Below, piece after piece: positions 23,993 to 32,938 of a DNA stretch of 64,000 nt. This stretch comes from Chlorobiota bacterium. GTDB lineage: Bacteria > Bacteroidota > Chlorobiia > Chlorobiales > Chlorobiaceae. The notes under the pieces are model-generated. The model worked only from the letters and a program-made list of their open reading frames with translations. It was not told where the DNA came from and made no database searches. Every line of letters begins with the position of its first letter. Position 1 is the first letter of the stretch. Position numbers and translations under genes: made by a program. Location: NCBI GenBank assembly GCA_016866305.1, contig VGMX01000006.1, positions 1 to 64,000 of the forward strand, read 5' to 3'.

Positions 23993-24727
23993 GTGCGGGA
24001 GTTCTTGCACACGCACGCGAGGCGGCTGTTTCTTTTCTGCAGCATGCTGGCGTATCTGCTGTCTTTTTCTGCAGCAAGTGCGCTTGAGGTGCCTCATCTC
24101 AGTGGCAGGGTGAACGACTATGCGGGCATGATCTCACCGGGGACTGAGGCCGAGCTTGAAGCGAGGCTTGCGGATCTTGAAAAGAACGAGTCCACACAGG
24201 TCGTGATTCTGACGGTTCTCTCGCTTCAGGGGAAGCCTATAGAGGATTTTTCCATCAAGGTGGCGGAAGCCTGGAAAACAGGCTGGAAAGGGGTTGACAA
24301 CGGGGTGCTTTTCGTTGTTTCCCGTGAAGACCGAAAGATGCGCATCGAGGTGGGTTACGGTCTTGAAGGGCGCCTGACCGACCTCGTTGCAGGACGTATC
24401 GTCGATAACGAGGTTTCCCCCCTTTTCAAGGCCGGACGGTTCGACGAAGGGTTCCGTCGCGGCGTGGAGTCCATTCTCCTTGCCGTGCATGGTGAGTACA
24501 AGGAAAAACCCCGTGCTGAAGAGAACGGCAGCCCCTCCCTTTTCCTTGTACTGCTCATTGTGCTGTTCATCTATTTTCTCAGCCAGACAACCAGGGGCAG
24601 TGGCGGCGGAGGGCCGATTATCTACGGCGGCGGACCGGGCGGCGGTTCGTCCGGCGGCGGTTTCGACGGTGGATTCAGCGGTGGTGGCGGCGGTTTCGGT
24701 GGTGGCGGTGCATCGGGAGACTGGTAA
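23993..24727 (+). CDS. TPM domain protein (YgcG family)
   Basis: A 244-residue secreted or membrane-anchored protein. A signal peptide (to about residue 32) is followed by a TPM domain: LSGRVNDYAGMISPGTEAELE, VVILTVLSLQGKPIEDFSIKVAEAW, DNGVLFVVSREDRKMRIEVGYGLEG. A C-terminal helix (SLFLVLLIVLFIYFL) precedes a glycine-rich tail of about 45 residues ending GGGGASGDW, characteristic of the family. The start is GTG 23993, 3 bp after the lemA stop. TPM domains are known from a thylakoid phosphatase and photosystem repair factor, but no catalytic role can be claimed here. Confidence 0.88.
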   Translation: MREFLHTHARRLFLFCSMLAYLLSFSAASALEVPHLSGRVNDYAGMISPGTEAELEARLADLEKNESTQVVILTVLSLQGKPIEDFSIKVAEAWKTGWKGVDNGVLFVVSREDRKMRIEVGYGLEGRLTDLVAGRIVDNEVSPLFKAGRFDEGFRRGVESILLAVHGEYKEKPRAEENGSPSLFLVLLIVLFIYFLSQTTRGSGGGGPIIYGGGPGGGSSGGGFDGGFSGGGGGFGGGGASGDW

Positions 24728-24744
24728 TGGCGTTATGAAACAGG

Positions 24745-25407
24745 ATGAGAGATGTCATGAACGATCCGGTAAACAGGTTTTTCACGCAGCAGGACAGGCA
24801 TCTGGTCGAAGAGCGTATCCGGGAAGCTGAGAAAACCACTTCGGGCGAGATTGTCGTCAAGGTTGTTTTTTCCAGCCACACCTATCCCCAGGCAGGGCTG
24901 CTCGGGGGTTTCATGCTTGCGCTCATGGTTTCCATTGTGGCCATGCTTGTGGCCGGAAACCGTGACGTCTGGCTGTTTCTCGGAATATTTTCCATGCTTT
25001 TCATCTTGCTGAACGAACTTTTCAGGAGGGTACCTTTACTAAAACGTCCGTTTGTCCCCGCTTCCGACATGCACGGGGAGGTTGATGAGGCGGCTGCCAC
25101 AGCCTTCTGCAGGCGAGGTATCTACAATACGCAAGATCGTACCGGGATTCTCATCTACATTTCCGTTTTCGAGCACCGGGTGAGGGTTCTTGCCGACAGG
25201 GGTATCAATGAAAAGGTCGAACAGCATCTCTGGCAGGAGATTGTCGATACCATCATCGCCGGAATCCGGCGAAACCGGCAGGGCGCAGCCATAGCCGAAG
25301 CTGTCGATCGGTGCGGCAGAATTCTTGCGGTGCATTTTCCCCTCAAACCCGGAGACCGGAACGAGCTTGCCGATTCGGTCATCATGGGCAAGGGCTTCCG
25401 GCCATGA
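24745..25407 (+). CDS. TPM domain membrane protein
   Basis: A 220-residue protein with a TPM domain split around two central membrane helices (residues about 53-92). The N-terminal half reads NRFFTQQDRHLVEERIREAEKTTSGEIVVKVV and the second half GILIYISVFEHRVRVLADRGINEKV, both typical of the TPM group that lacks the glycine tail. It is third in the lemA-TPM-TPM set, 17 bp after the previous gene. Its stop overlaps the start of a 57-residue small gene in an ATGA. A second ATG (24757) is possible as start. Confidence 0.83.
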   Translation: MRDVMNDPVNRFFTQQDRHLVEERIREAEKTTSGEIVVKVVFSSHTYPQAGLLGGFMLALMVSIVAMLVAGNRDVWLFLGIFSMLFILLNELFRRVPLLKRPFVPASDMHGEVDEAAATAFCRRGIYNTQDRTGILIYISVFEHRVRVLADRGINEKVEQHLWQEIVDTIIAGIRRNRQGAAIAEAVDRCGRILAVHFPLKPGDRNELADSVIMGKGFRP

Positions 25408-25577
25408 AAAAACTTTGCAGGCTCAAGCGTCAAGAAATCCATACTCATGTCCGGATGCTTGCCGTCGAAGGCCGGAAACCGAAATTTGTCTGCACTCTTT
25501 GCGGCAGGGTCGCCTCCGATCGCAGGCAGCTTTGCGATCCCCTGAAAATCCGCAGCCACAAACGGAAAAAGAAATGA
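25404..25577 (+). CDS. Small CxxC protein of unknown function
   Basis: A 57-residue basic protein, shorter than the ORF track entry that covers it (25311-25577). The ATG at 25404 overlaps the TPM gene stop (ATGA). It reads MKKLCRLKRQEI, then FVCTLCGRVASDRRQLCDP, a Cys-x2-Cys-x9-Cys pattern, and ends in a lysine/arginine tail. I recognise the outline KYVCxKCGRxA...LCxP from small uncharacterised proteins of other anaerobes, so it is probably real and may bind a metal. No function is known to me. Confidence 0.7.
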   Translation: MKKLCRLKRQEIHTHVRMLAVEGRKPKFVCTLCGRVASDRRQLCDPLKIRSHKRKKK

Positions 25578-25717
25578 CGGGAAACAGGGTTTTCCTGCCT
25601 CTCATTCGCCGCCATGCACGTTCTTATTCTCCGGATGCGTATATTCCATTTCTGAAAACGGTACGCAATGTTCTCCGGCATGAAAAATCCGCACCCCCAG
25701 GTCGGAAAAAACTTTGA
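25574..25717 (+). CDS. Possible 47-aa ORF coupled to the CxxC gene
   Basis: The ATG at 25574 overlaps the stop of the CxxC protein gene (ATGA) and opens 47 codons rich in Arg, Pro and Leu (MTGNRVFLPLIRRHARSYS), with no recognisable domain. It fills most of the 208-bp gap before gcvT. Chained ATGA overlaps favour it; the composition and lack of motifs do not. Confidence 0.2.
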   Translation: MTGNRVFLPLIRRHARSYSPDAYIPFLKTVRNVLRHEKSAPPGRKKL

Positions 25718-25785
25718 ACTTCCCTGTAAAATGCTTTTTTACAGACAATTGCCATTCAATACAATATTATCCGGTAACAGTGGTT

Positions 25786-26883
25786 ATGAAAAAAACAGCG
25801 CTTTACTCATGGCATGAACAGGCCGGAGCAAAAATGATCGATTTCGGCGGTTATCTCATGCCGGTCCAGTACAGCGGGATCATTGCCGAGCACAAGGCGG
25901 TGCGGGAGCGGGCCGGGCTGTTCGATGTTTCCCATATGGGAAATTTTTTTCTCAGGGGGAAGCGGTCAGGCGAGTTTCTGCAGTATCTCACCACGAACGA
26001 TATCAGCAAGATATCCGACGGGGAGGCGCAGTACAATCTGATGCTCTATCCCGGAGGTGGCATCGTTGACGATCTCATCATCTACCGCATGGATGCCGAA
26101 ACCTGGTTTCTCATCGTCAATGCAGGTAATGCACAAAAAGACTACGAATGGATTCAGCAGCATGTCGGCGATTTTCAGGGCGTGACGCTTGAGGACCACA
26201 CCGGTGATCTCAGTCTCGTCGCCCTTCAGGGGCCACGGGCCGGCGCGATACTCGGGAAGGTCTTTCCCGATGTTGCGTTCGATTCACTCGGCGCCTTTCA
26301 TTTCGTGAAAGCCGGGTACCAGGGCAGGGAAATCGTCATAGCCCGGACGGGATATACCGGAGAGCCCGGTGTGGAAATCTGCATGCCCAACGATGTGGCT
26401 CCGGAACTCTGGAAGGATCTCCTGCATGCAGGCGAGGAGTACGGTATCCAGCCTGTCGGTCTCGGCGCACGGGATACCCTCCGTCTTGAAATGGGTTATT
26501 CGCTTTACGGTCATGAAATCGACAGTACGGTCAATCCTCTCGAAGCAAGGCTCAAGTGGGTGGTGAAAATGCAGAAAGGCCCTTTTATCGGCAGGGAAGC
26601 CTGTCACCAGGTGGAGCTCAGCCCGCGGCGCGCCGTTGCCGGATTCAGTCTTGAGGGGCGGGCGCTTCCGAGGCAGCATTTCAGGATTTTCAACTCCGAC
26701 CGTCAGGAAATCGGAACGGTATGCAGCGGAACCCTTTCTCCGACGCTTCAGGAACCGATAGGCACCTGTTCGCTTCTCAGGGAGTACAGCAGGCCGGGGA
26801 CTCCTGTTTTTGTTGAAATCCGGGGATCACTTCAGCCGGGAGTCGTCAGGGCGCTTCCGTTCGTAGAGCGTTCTCCGGCTTAA
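25786..26883 (+). CDS. gcvT: Glycine cleavage system T protein (aminomethyltransferase)
   Basis: A 365-residue aminomethyltransferase that moves the methylene group of glycine from the H protein to tetrahydrofolate. FGGYLMPVQYSGIIAEHKAVRERAGLFDVSHMG near the N-terminus and GARDTLRLEMGYSLYGHEID near residue 230 are standard GcvT blocks. The track ORF begins at 25714; ATG 25786 gives MKKTALYSWHEQAGAKM, the family N-terminus. The other glycine cleavage genes are not adjacent. I looked for a glycine riboswitch in the upstream 200 bp and saw none. Confidence 0.95.
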   Translation: MKKTALYSWHEQAGAKMIDFGGYLMPVQYSGIIAEHKAVRERAGLFDVSHMGNFFLRGKRSGEFLQYLTTNDISKISDGEAQYNLMLYPGGGIVDDLIIYRMDAETWFLIVNAGNAQKDYEWIQQHVGDFQGVTLEDHTGDLSLVALQGPRAGAILGKVFPDVAFDSLGAFHFVKAGYQGREIVIARTGYTGEPGVEICMPNDVAPELWKDLLHAGEEYGIQPVGLGARDTLRLEMGYSLYGHEIDSTVNPLEARLKWVVKMQKGPFIGREACHQVELSPRRAVAGFSLEGRALPRQHFRIFNSDRQEIGTVCSGTLSPTLQEPIGTCSLLREYSRPGTPVFVEIRGSLQPGVVRALPFVERSPA

Positions 26884-26921
26884 ACCAGCACAAGGAATCA
26901 TCTTCAGGGAGTAAGAGAGGC

Positions 26922-29366
26922 GTGGCACCCAGGAAGAATACCAGAAAAAGCGCGACGGTTTCCGTCGGCAGTGAGGAGCAGAAACGGGAGATTGCCGGCA
27001 TCGTGCTGATGCTTGCCGCGCTTTTTTTTATCGCGGCATTGCTGAGTTTTCATCCTGAAGACGAGTTGCTGCTCTCCTCTCTTGCCTGGAACGACATTTC
27101 AAGTCCGGCAGCAAAGGATGTGGCCGGCAGCATCGGCAACCCCTTCGGTCTGCTCGGGGCCCGGCTTTCCGCATTTTTCATCCGCTCGTTTTTCGGTTAT
27201 CCGGCAATTCTTCCGGGCATGGCATTGCTGTTCTGGGGCTGGTCGCTGTTCCGTCAGAAAAGCCAGAAGTCGGCGCTGCTGTTTTTTCTCTACATGCTCT
27301 TCATGGCCATCGATATTGCCACCATTTTCGGCTTGACCTCAACGCCGTTAAGCGATCTTCTTGCGGGAACCATCGGCCGGATGCTTGCCGCCATGCTCTC
27401 CACCCTTATCGGCCAGACCGGGGCGTGGGTGCTGCTTGTTGCTGCAGGCGTCGTCACCAGCATCTACATGAGCAGGGGCGTCGGTGCACTGCTTTCCGAG
27501 ACTCTCGACTCGTTCAGCGAGGTTTTCGGGAAGCCACTGGCACAGTTCAGGAGCTGGCTTGACGGGAGGCGGGCCAGAAAGGCAGACCGGGCGATCCTGA
27601 AAGCCCGGCGAAGGCAAGAGAAAGAGGCGAAGAAACAGCGCAAGCGTGAACAAAAGGAGGATTCGCTGGCCGGCATGCCTGACCGGGACCCTTCGGATTC
27701 CGCTGCTTTTGCGGACGGTCAGCTTTTTGAAGAGATATCCGGCGCTGCTTCCGGCGGAGTCGAAGTCCAGCGGCAGCTTGCGGCTCCGGCGGCTCTCGAA
27801 CCGGTTTCGGGTGAGCCTGAAATGACGATCAGCGCCGGTGTTCACGAAAAGGAGGCCGACCTCGACGAACGTCGCCTGAAAGTCAAGACCAAGGATCGGG
27901 AGCCGTACCGTTTTCCTTCGATCGACCTGCTTGAACGGGTTCCTGACGACGATAACCGCATCGACGAGCACCATCTCACCGAAAGCAAGCGCAAGCTGCT
28001 TGAAAAGCTCAGCATCTACAAGATCGACGTGGTGAGGATCTCGACTACGGTCGGCCCTCGTGTGACGCTCTTTGAAATGGAGCTTGCCCCCGATGTGAAG
28101 GTCAGCCGGGTGAAATCCCTCGAAAATGATCTTGCCATGGCGCTTGCCGCAAGGGGCATCCGGATCATCGCGCCCATTCCCGGCAAGAATGCCGTTGGGG
28201 TTGAAATTCCCAACAGCAAGCCGAAAACCGTCTGGCTCCGTTCAGTCCTGCAGGTCGAGAAATTCAAGAACAGCACGATGAAACTGCCGATCGTGCTCGG
28301 CAAGACCATCGCCAACGAGGTGTACATCACCGATCTTGCCGCGATGCCTCATCTTCTCATTGCCGGCGCGACCGGAGCGGGAAAGTCGGTCTGCATCAAC
28401 GTCATCATCAGCAGCCTGCTCTATGCCTGCAGCCCCGACAAGGTCAAGTTCGTGATGATCGATCCGAAACGGGTGGAACTGTTTCATTACCAGCACCTGA
28501 AAAACCATTTTCTCGTCCGTTTTCCCGGTATTGACGAGCAGATCATCACTGATCCCCAGAAAGCGGTCTATGCCCTGAAATGTGTCGTCAAGGAGATGGA
28601 ACTCCGCTATGAAAGCCTCGAGAAGGCGGGGGTCCGCAATATCGGCGACTACAATCACCGGTTGCCTGAGGAGGCCATGCCCTACCTTGTCGTGGTGATT
28701 GACGAGCTTGCCGATCTCATGATCACGGCAGGCAGGGAGGTCGAAGAGCCGATCATCAGGATCGCCCAGCTTGCCAGGGCCGTAGGCATTCATCTCATTG
28801 TGGCCACCCAGCGCCCTTCGGTCGATGTCATTACCGGTATCATCAAAGCCAACTTTCCCTGCCGCATCGCATTCCAGGTGGCGAGCCGGGTCGATTCGCG
28901 CACCATTCTCGACGGTTCCGGAGCAGAACAGCTTCTGGGAAACGGCGATATGCTTTTCCAGCCCTCGGACCAGCCGAAAGCCATGCGTATTCAGGGGCCA
29001 TTCGTTTCTTCAGCCGAGGTCGAGTCGATAACCACCTTTATCGGCGAGCAGCACTCCCTCAAGAACATGTTCGTGCTTCCTCTTCCGGACATGCAGAAAG
29101 GCAACGGAATGCAGTCGCCCGGATATCAGGAAAGGGACGGGCGCGACACCATGTTCGAAGAGGCCGCAAGGCTGGTGGTGATGCATCAGCAGGCAAGCGT
29201 TTCGCTGTTGCAGCGGCGCCTGAGGCTCGGGTTCAGCAGGGCAGCAAGAGTGATGGACCAGTTGGCGTTCAGCGGAATCGTCAGCGAAGCCGACGGCAGC
29301 AAGCCGAGGGAGGTCCTCATCGCCAACGAGGACTCCCTGGAGCTGTTACTGAGAAATCTCGACTGA
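26922..29366 (+). CDS. ftsK: DNA translocase FtsK/SpoIIIE
   Basis: An 814-residue septal DNA pump that moves chromosome ends through the division site. Four or five N-terminal membrane helices (residues about 25-190) are followed by a charged linker (about 200-330), the RecA-like motor with Walker A GATGAGKSVC near 484 and Walker B VVVIDELADLM near 590, and a C-terminal winged-helix gamma domain (RRLRLGFSRAARVMDQL) that reads polarity sequences. The start is GTG 26922, 10 nt after AGGGAG. The linker is short relative to E. coli FtsK. Convergent with the NifU-like gene. Confidence 0.94.
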   Translation: MAPRKNTRKSATVSVGSEEQKREIAGIVLMLAALFFIAALLSFHPEDELLLSSLAWNDISSPAAKDVAGSIGNPFGLLGARLSAFFIRSFFGYPAILPGMALLFWGWSLFRQKSQKSALLFFLYMLFMAIDIATIFGLTSTPLSDLLAGTIGRMLAAMLSTLIGQTGAWVLLVAAGVVTSIYMSRGVGALLSETLDSFSEVFGKPLAQFRSWLDGRRARKADRAILKARRRQEKEAKKQRKREQKEDSLAGMPDRDPSDSAAFADGQLFEEISGAASGGVEVQRQLAAPAALEPVSGEPEMTISAGVHEKEADLDERRLKVKTKDREPYRFPSIDLLERVPDDDNRIDEHHLTESKRKLLEKLSIYKIDVVRISTTVGPRVTLFEMELAPDVKVSRVKSLENDLAMALAARGIRIIAPIPGKNAVGVEIPNSKPKTVWLRSVLQVEKFKNSTMKLPIVLGKTIANEVYITDLAAMPHLLIAGATGAGKSVCINVIISSLLYACSPDKVKFVMIDPKRVELFHYQHLKNHFLVRFPGIDEQIITDPQKAVYALKCVVKEMELRYESLEKAGVRNIGDYNHRLPEEAMPYLVVVIDELADLMITAGREVEEPIIRIAQLARAVGIHLIVATQRPSVDVITGIIKANFPCRIAFQVASRVDSRTILDGSGAEQLLGNGDMLFQPSDQPKAMRIQGPFVSSAEVESITTFIGEQHSLKNMFVLPLPDMQKGNGMQSPGYQERDGRDTMFEEAARLVVMHQQASVSLLQRRLRLGFSRAARVMDQLAFSGIVSEADGSKPREVLIANEDSLELLLRNLD

Positions 29367-29377
29367 AAAACGAGCAT

Positions 29378-29417
29378 CTCTCTTTACTGTCGGGGCGCTC
29401 AGAGACAATAAAGAGAG
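29378..29417. terminator. Long hairpin between convergent ftsK and nifU-like genes
   Basis: CTCTCTTTACTGTC (29378-29391) pairs with GACAATAAAGAGAG (29404-29417), 14 positions with one mismatch, around a 12-nt loop. There is no T run directly after it on either strand, so it could be a bidirectional terminator of an atypical kind or another structured element. Confidence 0.5.
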
Positions 29418-29443
29418 GCGCTCCTGCTTGTTGCGGCGTTTTG

Positions 29444-29704
29444 TTATACCGACTCGACGCGGGCGATTTCCGGAATGGCTTTCTTGATGGCCTGTTCAAC
29501 GCCTGCGCGGAGTGTAAGGGTGCTCATCGGGCAGGAGCCGCAGGCGCCGAGCAGTTTCACGTCCACAACCATATCCTTGGTGATGCCGACAATCTGGCAG
29601 TCGCCGCCATCAACCTGCAGGTAGGGGCGAACGGTTTCAAGTGCGGCGATAACCCGGTCGTAGAGTGCGTCGCTGCTCGGCAGATAATCCTTGCTGGTGC
29701 TCAT
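29444..29704 (-). CDS. NifU C-terminal domain Fe-S scaffold protein
   Basis: An 86-residue stand-alone NifU C-terminal domain (Nfu type), which holds a 4Fe-4S cluster and passes it to apoproteins. The cluster-binding CxxC is in LLGACGSCPMS near residues 53-60; VRPYLQVDGGDCQIV is the usual preceding strand. It lies about 135 bp downstream of the mrp Fe-S carrier gene on the same strand, so the two probably cooperate in Fe-S delivery. Confidence 0.9.
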   Translation of the reverse strand: MSTSKDYLPSSDALYDRVIAALETVRPYLQVDGGDCQIVGITKDMVVDVKLLGACGSCPMSTLTLRAGVEQAIKKAIPEIARVESV

Positions 29705-29838
29705 GATGAAATGCAGTTAAGATGATTTGTGAATTCGGAACGACAGATGCATTACTTTTTTCAGGTGTTAATAATATCACTTCCTGCTCAAAAAAAACAG
29801 GAAATAAAATCAGCGGCACGTACCGGCCTTCAGGGCAG

Positions 29839-30945
29839 TCAATGGCAGCAACCCGAGCCGCATGAAGGTTCCGCGCCAACGCCGGCATTGGTCAGGGAAA
29901 TCTGCCGTGCGATCTCCCTGGCAGAGCCGGACATCGCCAGAGCGGTGAGGGAATCCGGTCGGGCAAGCACGAACGGAACGCCGCTGTCGCCGCCTTCGCC
30001 GACTTCACGGCCGATAGGAATCGCCCCGAGAAACGGAATGCACTGGGCCTTTGCGAATTTCTCTCCTCCCGCTTTTCCGAAAATGTAGTCTTTCGCGCCG
30101 TCGGGCAGCTCATAGTAGCTCATGTTCTCCACAAGTCCGAGAATCGGCACCTGCACCTTGCGGAACATGCTGACGGCTTTCGAGACGTCGGCAAGCGCGA
30201 CATCCTGGGGAGTGGTGACGATAACGGCTCCCGTCAGGGGAATGGTCTGCACCAGCGTCAGCTGAATGTCGCCGGTTCCCGGAGGCATATCGAATATCAG
30301 GTAATCGAGTTCTCCCCACGCGACGTCGGTTATGAACTGCTTGATGGCACTCGATGCCATGGGGCCGCGCCAGATTATCGCGGTGTCGGTTTCGACAAGG
30401 AAGCCGATCGACATCAGCTTCACGCCGTATTTTTCAACCGGAACAAGGTTCTTTCTGTCGTCAATGCCTGGTTTCGCGTCATGCATGCCGAACATGGTCG
30501 GGATGCTCGGGCCGTAAAGGTCGGCGTCGATAAGTCCCACGCTTGCGCCGCTTTCGGCAAGGCTGACGGCAAGGTTCACCGCGAAGGTAGACTTGCCGAC
30601 TCCTCCCTTGCCCGAGGCGACGGCGATGATGTTCTTCACCCCCTTGAGCGGGCGTTCCTCGGTGGCGTTATGGTGGCTGCATCCCGAGGTGACTTTCGAT
30701 GTCATGTTCACCTCGATCTCGTCGGCCAGTGGTGCGTAGGTCCGGACGGCATCGATGCAGGCCTGTTTGATCTGGTTTTTCAAGGGGCATGCCGGCGTGG
30801 TGAGCACCACGCTGAACGATACCCTGTTGTCGTCCCCGATGCGGATATCCTGAATCATGCCGAGCGAAACCAGATCCTTTTTCAGGTCTGGTTCCATGAC
30901 GGTCTGCAGTGCGGCTATGATGTGAGCTTCTTCTACCTTGTGCAT
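29839..30945 (-). CDS. mrp: Mrp/NBP35 family Fe-S cluster carrier ATPase
   Basis: A 368-residue P-loop ATPase of the Mrp/ApbC group. An N-terminal DUF59/MIP18 domain (residues 1-90) is followed by the deviant Walker A GKGGVGKSTFAVNLA near 110, switch GLIDADLYGPSIPTMFG, and FDMPPGTGDIQLT. Near the C-terminus two short cysteine groups (SCGSGCCH at the very end) are present; the classical central CxxC of ApbC is not obvious, since the corresponding segment reads NMSYYELPDGAKDYIFG. Cluster ligation may therefore differ. It is upstream of the NifU-like gene and downstream of der. Confidence 0.88.
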   Translation of the reverse strand: MHKVEEAHIIAALQTVMEPDLKKDLVSLGMIQDIRIGDDNRVSFSVVLTTPACPLKNQIKQACIDAVRTYAPLADEIEVNMTSKVTSGCSHHNATEERPLKGVKNIIAVASGKGGVGKSTFAVNLAVSLAESGASVGLIDADLYGPSIPTMFGMHDAKPGIDDRKNLVPVEKYGVKLMSIGFLVETDTAIIWRGPMASSAIKQFITDVAWGELDYLIFDMPPGTGDIQLTLVQTIPLTGAVIVTTPQDVALADVSKAVSMFRKVQVPILGLVENMSYYELPDGAKDYIFGKAGGEKFAKAQCIPFLGAIPIGREVGEGGDSGVPFVLARPDSLTALAMSGSAREIARQISLTNAGVGAEPSCGSGCCH

Positions 30946-31005
30946 GGATGTGCTGTTGTTGAAATGATCGTGGAAAATCTTCCCCGGGCGTTTATCGGGG
31001 CGGCT

Positions 31006-32319
31006 TTACTTCGCCATGAACCGGAGCGATACCGGTACCCCTTCGAGACTGAACGCTTCACGGAGCTTCTTTTCGAGAAACTTCCTGAAATTGCTCTGCA
31101 CAAGCTCAGGATTATTGCAGAAAAATGCAAATACCGGCCACGGTGCTTCGATCTGGGTCATGTACTTGATTTTCAGCTCCCTTCCCGACTTCGTGGACGG
31201 ATGCCTGGTGGCGAGCGCTTCCTCCAGAAACCGGTTCAGCGCGCTGGTGCTGATTTTCCGGGATCGGTTCTGACTGATCTGTGCAGCGGCATCGACGGCC
31301 CGGTAGAGATTCTTTTTCGTCATGGCCGAAATGAACAGCACCGGTATCCAGGAAAGGTTGCCCATGTGTGAGCGCAGCGTGTCCTCGTAGATTTTGCTGG
31401 TTTTCGAATCCTTTTCGATGAGATCCCACTTGTTGACCAGAAGCAGGACGCCCCGTTTCCGTTCCGCAGCCATGTTGATGATTTTCAGGTCCTGTTTTTC
31501 GATGCCCTGGCGTGCATCGAGCAGCACCATGGTGACACTGCACCGTTCAATGGCCTTTTCGGTACGCAGGGAGCTGTAGAACTCGATACCCGCATCAATT
31601 TTCGTGCGTTTTCTCAGGCCCGCCGTATCGATCAGCACGAACTCCTGCTGTTTGCGTACGAAACGGCTGTCGATAGCGTCTCGCGTGGTCCCGGGAATAT
31701 CCGACACGATCTGCCGGTTTGTGCCAAGGAGGGCGTTGACGAAACTCGACTTGCCGACATTGGGCCGTCCGACCACAGCGAGCTTAATGGCAGGATCCTC
31801 GTCATCGCCGTTTCCTTCATGTGCAGGAAGGGCCTCAAGAATATCGTCGAGCATGTCGGCCACACCGCTGCCGTCGCGTGCCGAAAGAAAATAGGGGCGG
31901 GTGAAGCCCGTGCTGACGAACGATTCGGCATCGATGGCGAGCTGTGGGCTTTCAACCTTGTTGACAGCGAAGAACAGCTGTTTCTGGCCGAAATTCCGCT
32001 GCAGCATCCTGCTTATTTCCAGGTCTTCGTAGGTAAGGCCCGAACGCACATCGGTCAGGAATACCACGCAGTCAGCATCGCGGATAGCCGTCATGGTCTG
32101 CTCGAGCATGGCCATGCTGATCACGTCGCCCTCCATGCAGTAACCGCCGGTATCCATCAGGAGAAACTGTTTTCCCTGCCACTCACCCGGCATGATGTGC
32201 CGGTCGCGGGTCACCCCGGGGGTGCTGTCAACGATGGCGGTTTTCTGGCGGAGAATTCTGTTGAAGAGGGTCGATTTCCCCACATTCGGACGGCCTACCA
32301 GAGCGATTAACGGCTTCAT
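31006..32319 (-). CDS. der: Ribosome-associated GTPase Der (EngA)
   Basis: A 437-residue GTPase with two tandem G domains and a KH-like C-terminal domain, needed for 50S subunit assembly. Walker A motifs [11 protein letters not shown] (residues 8-18) and [11 protein letters not shown] (about 184) mark both G domains; NKVE and NKWD are the base-recognition motifs; DTGG and DTAG are the G3 motifs. ATG 32319 is divergent from rplM over about 150 bp. A weak GC hairpin (CCCCG/CGGGG, 30982-31000) lies after the stop. Confidence 0.96.
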   Translation of the reverse strand: MKPLIALVGRPNVGKSTLFNRILRQKTAIVDSTPGVTRDRHIMPGEWQGKQFLLMDTGGYCMEGDVISMAMLEQTMTAIRDADCVVFLTDVRSGLTYEDLEISRMLQRNFGQKQLFFAVNKVESPQLAIDAESFVSTGFTRPYFLSARDGSGVADMLDDILEALPAHEGNGDDEDPAIKLAVVGRPNVGKSSFVNALLGTNRQIVSDIPGTTRDAIDSRFVRKQQEFVLIDTAGLRKRTKIDAGIEFYSSLRTEKAIERCSVTMVLLDARQGIEKQDLKIINMAAERKRGVLLLVNKWDLIEKDSKTSKIYEDTLRSHMGNLSWIPVLFISAMTKKNLYRAVDAAAQISQNRSRKISTSALNRFLEEALATRHPSTKSGRELKIKYMTQIEAPWPVFAFFCNNPELVQSNFRKFLEKKLREAFSLEGVPVSLRFMAK

Positions 32320-32388
32320 ACGCGATACGGACGGATCATGTGCGGCGGCCTTTGCGCCGACGCCTGAAATTCAGTAAGAGAGTACGGG

Positions 32389-32394
32389 TATAAT
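32389..32394 (+). promoter_or_regulatory. Candidate -10 box upstream of rplM
   Basis: A perfect TATAAT, extended as TATAATTTG, lies about 77 bp before the rplM start in the AT-rich gap between der and rplM. No TTGACA-like -35 is found at normal spacing. The extension resembles the Bacteroidota -7 element TAnnTTTG, which would suit the short sigma factor. Confidence 0.35.
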
Positions 32395-32470
32395 TTGTAG
32401 AATTAAATGAAATAATTTACATTGCTAAACTTTATTTTTCGGAAAAGATCCAGTTAATCCATTGTACAGC

Positions 32471-32920
32471 ATGAGCAAGACGTTAAGTTTCAAAACATAT
32501 TCGGCAAAGCCTGCGGAAGTTGATCGGAAGTGGTATATCGTTGATGCCGAAGGCCAGGTTCTCGGAAGAATGGCGGCTGAAATCGCCAGGGTTCTCAGGG
32601 GCAAACACAAGGCGCAGTTCACTCCGCACATCGATACCGGAGACTTCATTATCGTGACCAATGCGGAGAAGGTGGCGCTCAGCGGCAAGAAAGTGGAGTA
32701 CAAATCCTATTTCCACCACTCTCACTATCCGGGTGGAGTGAAGATCGATCATGTCAAGGATCTTCTGAAGAAAAAGCCGGAAAAAGTCATTGAGCACGCA
32801 GTGTGGGGAATGCTCCCGCATAACAACCTCGGTCGCCAGCTGTTCAAGAAACTCAAGGTCTATGCCGGTTCGGAGCATCCGCACGCTGCGCAGTGCCCCG
32901 CTGAACTGAAAGTTAACTAA
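32471..32920 (+). CDS. rplM: 50S ribosomal protein L13
   Basis: A 149-residue large-subunit ribosomal protein. [26 protein letters not shown] and [25 protein letters not shown] are the diagnostic blocks. The track ORF begins at TTG 32462, but ATG 32471 gives [14 protein letters not shown]. No Shine-Dalgarno is visible. It forms the usual rplM-rpsI pair, with rpsI 18 bp downstream. Confidence 0.97.
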   Translation: MSKTLSFKTYSAKPAEVDRKWYIVDAEGQVLGRMAAEIARVLRGKHKAQFTPHIDTGDFIIVTNAEKVALSGKKVEYKSYFHHSHYPGGVKIDHVKDLLKKKPEKVIEHAVWGMLPHNNLGRQLFKKLKVYAGSEHPHAAQCPAELKVN

Positions 32921-32938
32921 ACACCATAACAAAGAGGA

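Noticed and set aside
24600-24725. GGC/GGT-rich tract resembling a tandem repeat
   Set aside because: It encodes the glycine-rich tail typical of YgcG-type TPM proteins; not a nucleotide repeat array.
25578-25785. Possible glycine riboswitch ahead of gcvT
   Set aside because: I could not find the tandem aptamer core or a terminator; only a 6-bp TGCGTA/TACGCA pair is present.
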